DNA of 35,928 nt from a virus. Below the pieces are notes generated by a model. The model searched no databases and was not told the DNA's origin. It worked only from the letters and a program-made list of their open reading frames with translations. The first letter of the stretch is position 1; every line of letters starts with the position of its first letter. The position numbers and the translations under genes were made by a program. The stretch lies in IMG/VR virus record IMGVR_UViG_3300048905_000221, positions 1 to 35,928 of that record; one strand, given 5' to 3'. Below are positions 33,081-35,928 of this stretch, one piece after another.

Positions 33081-33203
33081 CAACGGCTGCGATTGCGCCG
33101 GGTGCTTGGCCGCCATGGCCTGTGCCAACTTCAACATTTCTGCACGTGCCTCAGGGCTCATTGCCCTGAGCGCTTCTTTCATCTGTCTGAAATACTCTTC
33201 CAC
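33051..33203 (-). CDS. Possible small helical protein, tail-to-tail with CI
   Basis: A 50-codon ORF from GTG, with the pattern EEYFRQMKEALRAMSPEA, RAEMLKLAQAMAAKHP and a basic end. The first ATG is seven codons later. It overlaps the CI 3' end by 30 bp. An AGGTGG lies eight bases before the GTG. The LexA box is about 75 bp upstream, so it is one candidate SOS target. Coding status is not certain. Confidence 0.4.
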   Translation of the reverse strand: MEEYFRQMKEALRAMSPEARAEMLKLAQAMAAKHPAQSQPLLRLVSGSRS

Positions 33204-33274
33204 TCCTCACCCCACCTGTTCGACGTAGCCTGTTGGCTCACGACAACTAACCTGTTTAGTATCCTACACCAGAG

Positions 33275-33305
33275 TACTGTATAAATATACAGTTATTTCT
33301 ATAAT
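33275..33305 (+). promoter_or_regulatory. LexA (SOS) box with rightward promoter
   Basis: TACTGTATAAATATACAGTT at 33275-33294 contains a perfect CTGT-N8-ACAG and matches the E. coli consensus at 18 of 20 bases. A perfect -10, TATAAT, follows at 33300-33305; the box covers the -35 position (CTGTAT, 17-bp spacer). LexA should therefore block a rightward promoter. A leftward promoter toward the 50-codon ORF is not excluded. The DNA from 33306 to 33426 has only a weak 30-codon ORF (33351-33443). Confidence 0.85.
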
Positions 33306-33426
33306 TGCACTGTCCCGACGTGCGTCGTGTGCGCACCGACATTGGTGCTCATGGGCAACATGTGTCCGTTCTCGTGCATAGGCCCAGGATATTTTTTCGA
33401 CTTTTTAGCATCTCGGAAGCTCAATA

Positions 33427-33467
33427 TTACTAAATGGTGTTGACGCCCGTCATTACCGTTTGGTAAT
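33427..33467 (+). promoter_or_regulatory. Second CI/Cro operator pair and rightward early promoter
   Basis: Operators TTACTAAATGGTGT (33427-33440) and TTACCGTTTGGTAA (33453-33466) match those at the immunity region in inverted order. Promoter TTGACG (33440-33445), 16-bp spacer, GGTAAT (33462-33467) is covered by them. It should drive the + strand genes starting 34 bp downstream. Confidence 0.8.
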
Positions 33468-33500
33468 CTCATCGCATCGTTTCCCTGAAAGGATGTGACC

Positions 33501-33647
33501 GTGAACTTTTTTTTCGTAACGCTGCGTAAGCTTGGCTGGCAAGACCAGCATTTCTACCGCCCTGCATTCAATTCAGCGGCCGCCTATCACCTTGTTGCAG
33601 CTGAACAGGGTGACGACGTGTTCGGCATTACGGTTGTACCCGCATGA
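33501..33647 (+). CDS. Small early protein (48 aa)
   Basis: First gene of the rightward early operon. It starts at GTG with AAAGGA about eight bases upstream. The product begins with Val-Asn-Phe-Phe-Phe-Val-Thr-Leu-Arg and includes WQDQHFYRPAFNSAAAYHLV, ending FGITVVPA. It ends in an ATGA overlap with the next gene. The compact pattern suggests a real small protein. Function unknown; an antirepressor role is possible given the LexA box upstream. Confidence 0.6.
   Translation: MNFFFVTLRKLGWQDQHFYRPAFNSAAAYHLVAAEQGDDVFGITVVPA
33644..33647 (+). other. ATGA translational coupling junction
   Basis: Stop and start codons of the first two rightward early genes overlap in ATGA; a second ATGA joins the next pair at 34009-34012. 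The three genes form one operon. Confidence 0.8.
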
Positions 33648-34012
33648 GTCGCGTACCCAACTCTCGCGCTCGCACGACTGTGCTTGGGACCGGCGAGCTG
33701 AGCCGAGCGCTCGAGGATGCCCGCGACCGGGACACGTTGAACAAGTTTTGCAGTGCAAACGTCTGCACATCCGATGAGGTATCCGAAGACGGCAAGCGCC
33801 TCCATATACCGCGCGTTCTCGAGCTCATGCGTTCGCGCGGCTATCTGGTGTCCGATCCCGTCCGCGCACCTCATCAGCCGAAGCGCGGCTTCACTGCTTG
33901 GATGGTTCACATCCGCGTCGTACGTGCCGAATTCGATCTCGGCTTTTATACCCCCGATGCTGGCAAAGCCGGCCCAGTCAAGAAACCCCAAACTTCCATG
34001 GAGCACGCATGA
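33644..34012 (+). CDS. Hypothetical early protein
   Basis: A 122-aa protein in the rightward early operon. It begins MSRVPNSRARTTVLGTGELS, with a helical middle (EDARDRDTLNKFC, IPRVLELMRSRGY) and a strand-rich end (WMVHIRVVRAEFDLGFY). No family is recognised. Overlaps at both ends suggest coupled translation with the ParB-like gene. Confidence 0.6.
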   Translation: MSRVPNSRARTTVLGTGELSRALEDARDRDTLNKFCSANVCTSDEVSEDGKRLHIPRVLELMRSRGYLVSDPVRAPHQPKRGFTAWMVHIRVVRAEFDLGFYTPDAGKAGPVKKPQTSMEHA

Positions 34013-35928
34013 CCTCGGCCGCCATTGCCAATACTGAAAAAACGATCATCGTCGACGAGCTCGTCACCGAACAGGGCGTCTACGGGCATTACGAGGTCGC
34101 GCGGATGCGTCGGTCGCCGGACAACCGTAAGCGTTTCAACGAGCTGGCTCTCACCGAGCTGGCTGCAAGCATCAAGGCAATGGGCGTGGCCCAGCCGATT
34201 CTAATTCGCCCGGTCACGCCTACCCCTGCGGCGCCCGAGGAATACGAGATCGTCGCTGGCGAGCGCCGGTACCGGGCGTCGATCATCGCAGGCTTGGCGA
34301 CGATCCCTGCCATCTGCCGCAACCTGACCGACCTTGACGCAGCCAAGATTCGCATTCTCGAGAACTTGCAACGGGAAGATCCGCACCCGATGGAAGAGGC
34401 CGAAGGCTACCAGCTGCTCATGTTGCAGCACGGCTTCACGGCCGACCAGCTGGTTGACGAGGTGAAAAAGAGCCGTGCCTATATCTACGGGCGCCTGAAG
34501 CTCTGCGCGCTGACCACTGAGGTCCGAGAGCTGTTCCTGGACAATAAGTTGTCCGCCTCGACGGCACTGCTGGTAGCACGCATTCCTCTGCCCGCACTGC
34601 AGATCAAAGCGACCCAGGAAATCCTTAAGCCGGACTGGCAAGGCAACGCAATGTCCCATCGCACGGCCGCGAGCCATATCCAGGAACGGTACATGCTCAA
34701 GCTGGGCGCAGCGGTCTTTTCGCTCACCGATGCAAAGCTTCTGGCTTCGGCGGGCTCCTGCGTCAAATGCCCAAAACGTGCAGGAAATCAGCCGGAAGTT
34801 TTCGATGGAGTCGATGCGAACCTCTGCACCGACCCTGATTGCTTTGCTGAGAAGAAAGCGGCACACGGTGCGGCCCTGCTCGTTCAGGCCAACAAGAAGG
34901 GCATCCCGATACTTGAAGGTGAGGAAGGCGCCGAGGTGATGAGACGGCGTTGGAACCGCGATAGCGATCTGGTTACAGCGGACATGAGCCTGTTTTACTT
35001 CAGCCGCAATTCACCGTCGACGCAAAACAGCGGCTACGTCAAAGACTATCTGAACGAGGGCACCTTGCCTTCGGTTGCTGGCTATCGCAAAGACACCGAT
35101 GGCGTCCTCACTGCGCTTTACAAGCGCGTCGACGTACAGGAGGCGCTCGAAGCTGCGGGCGCTTGCGAAACCGCCGAGGTTTATGAAACGAGGATGCAAG
35201 AAGCGAACGATGTACCTCCGGTTACGTCGGCTAAGCAGCAGGCCGAGCAGAAAGCACGCGAAGCAAAACAGGCACTGGTCCACTGCGAAAATGTTTACCG
35301 TCTCTCGTTGTACAAACAATTGCGCGCGCGTGTGACTGCGGCCGGCTGCTTCAGCCTACCCTCCTTGCGCGAATTAACAAAGGCAGTGGTCGCCGAGCAC
35401 GACCTTGATTCGTCTTTGCACGAGCTATACAAGTCAGACGTCAGCACAGATCTCGACGGCTATATCGACGCTGCGGACGCGGGAGCGCTGCAGCTGCTCC
35501 TTATGGATGTGATCTTTGGCGGCTTGCTCGAGATCGAAACGTGGCACTTGATGAACGATGGGACCGTGGATGCTGATGATGGCTTCGCGAACGTCGTCGC
35601 GATGGCACGCCATGAGGGCATCGACGTCGATGCTATCCGAATGAAAGTCCTTGAGCCGGAAGCGCCGACGACAGAGGACAAACCAGCGACGCCGGCCGAG
35701 ACCTCGGCTGCGAATGACCAGGCAGAGGCCAACACGATCACCGATTCGGTCACGGTTCGCTATCGCCATCCGAACAACCCCGCACAGGCCTGGACTGGCC
35801 GCGGCCGCCAGCCGAAGTGGGTCAGTGAATGGGTTGCGAGTGGCAAGTCGCTGGATGCCCTGCAGGTCAACACGACACCACCACTAGAGGACCAGGTTGA
35901 ACAGGAATTAGCGGAGGCGATCCCATGA
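34009..35928 (+). CDS. ParB-like protein with H-NS-type C-terminal domain
   Basis: A 639-aa DNA-binding protein, complete at a TGA at the window edge. Residues 35-140 form the ParB/Srx domain (LTELAASIKAMGVAQPI, EIVAGERRYRASIIAG, IRILENLQREDPHPMEEAEG), followed by a KorB-like helical region (SRAYIYGRLKLC). A Cys cluster near 250 (GSCVKCPKRAG, LCTDPDCF) may bind zinc. The middle is helical. The last 60 residues carry the H-NS-type motif YRHPNNPAQAWTGRGRQPKW with SGKSLDAL. No ParA gene is seen here. It could organise phage DNA, act in partition, or silence or activate promoters. ATGA at 35925-35928 suggests the next gene overlaps. Confidence 0.88.
   Translation: MTSAAIANTEKTIIVDELVTEQGVYGHYEVARMRRSPDNRKRFNELALTELAASIKAMGVAQPILIRPVTPTPAAPEEYEIVAGERRYRASIIAGLATIPAICRNLTDLDAAKIRILENLQREDPHPMEEAEGYQLLMLQHGFTADQLVDEVKKSRAYIYGRLKLCALTTEVRELFLDNKLSASTALLVARIPLPALQIKATQEILKPDWQGNAMSHRTAASHIQERYMLKLGAAVFSLTDAKLLASAGSCVKCPKRAGNQPEVFDGVDANLCTDPDCFAEKKAAHGAALLVQANKKGIPILEGEEGAEVMRRRWNRDSDLVTADMSLFYFSRNSPSTQNSGYVKDYLNEGTLPSVAGYRKDTDGVLTALYKRVDVQEALEAAGACETAEVYETRMQEANDVPPVTSAKQQAEQKAREAKQALVHCENVYRLSLYKQLRARVTAAGCFSLPSLRELTKAVVAEHDLDSSLHELYKSDVSTDLDGYIDAADAGALQLLLMDVIFGGLLEIETWHLMNDGTVDADDGFANVVAMARHEGIDVDAIRMKVLEPEAPTTEDKPATPAETSAANDQAEANTITDSVTVRYRHPNNPAQAWTGRGRQPKWVSEWVASGKSLDALQVNTTPPLEDQVEQELAEAIP

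Noticed and set aside
33093-33284. + strand 63-aa ORF after the CI-like gene
   Set aside because: Cys/His/Leu-rich product with no Shine-Dalgarno sequence, lying opposite a better small ORF and leading into the LexA region.
1-35928. tRNA genes, integrase and attachment sites
   Set aside because: None was recognised on either strand; the integration module is probably outside the window.

Overview
This window is most of a temperate, siphovirus-type prophage (or phage genome) with an HK97-type head and a long non-contractile tail. The host is probably a betaproteobacterium of the Burkholderiales, perhaps Oxalobacteraceae. That placement is an inference from the high GC content, the gene families and a LexA box of the CTGT-N8-ACAG type; nothing in the window fixes the species. 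No integrase, att site, tRNA or rRNA gene was seen, so at least one prophage end lies outside.

Layout, left to right. (1) 1-1060, + strand: a periplasmic Rap1a/Tai-type immunity protein and a Tae4-type peptidoglycan amidase, then a small unknown ORF. This pair faces the phage late genes and looks like a moron or host flank. (2) 1087-27734, - strand, read right to left: small genes and a candidate late regulator, HNH nuclease, terminase small and large subunits, portal, prohead protease, major capsid protein, a group of unusual structural proteins (one made of 22-aa repeats, one of 16-aa repeats), head-tail connector genes, tail tube, tail assembly chaperones joined by a -1 frameshift, a 2001-aa tape measure, tail tip and fibre proteins, a papain-like protein, two holin-like proteins and a GH24 endolysin. 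Several intrinsic terminators punctuate this operon, two of them inside coding sequence. (3) 27735-28013: two iteron-like arrays that resemble a P4-type origin. (4) 28014-31949, - strand: a 1020-aa primase-helicase with an embedded FtsK-gamma-like domain, a small winged-helix-like protein and a CII-like regulator. (5) 31950-33500: the lysogeny switch, with a YdaS/Cro-like protein, a CI-like repressor that has no S24 protease domain, two operator clusters built from the same 14-bp site, and a near-consensus LexA box. (6) 33501-35928, + strand: an early operon of two small genes and a ParB-like protein with an H-NS-type C-terminus.

How the parts may work together. CI would shut two matching promoters: a leftward one (Cro-like gene, then CII-like gene and replication genes) and a rightward one (small genes and ParB-like protein). 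Because CI lacks the self-cleaving domain, the LexA-controlled promoter beside it is the likeliest link between DNA damage and induction. The primase-helicase would open replication at the iterons just downstream of its own gene. Late transcription would then run through the chain of terminators, which suggests either antitermination or deliberate tuning of structural protein ratios. HNH plus terminase point to cos-type packaging.
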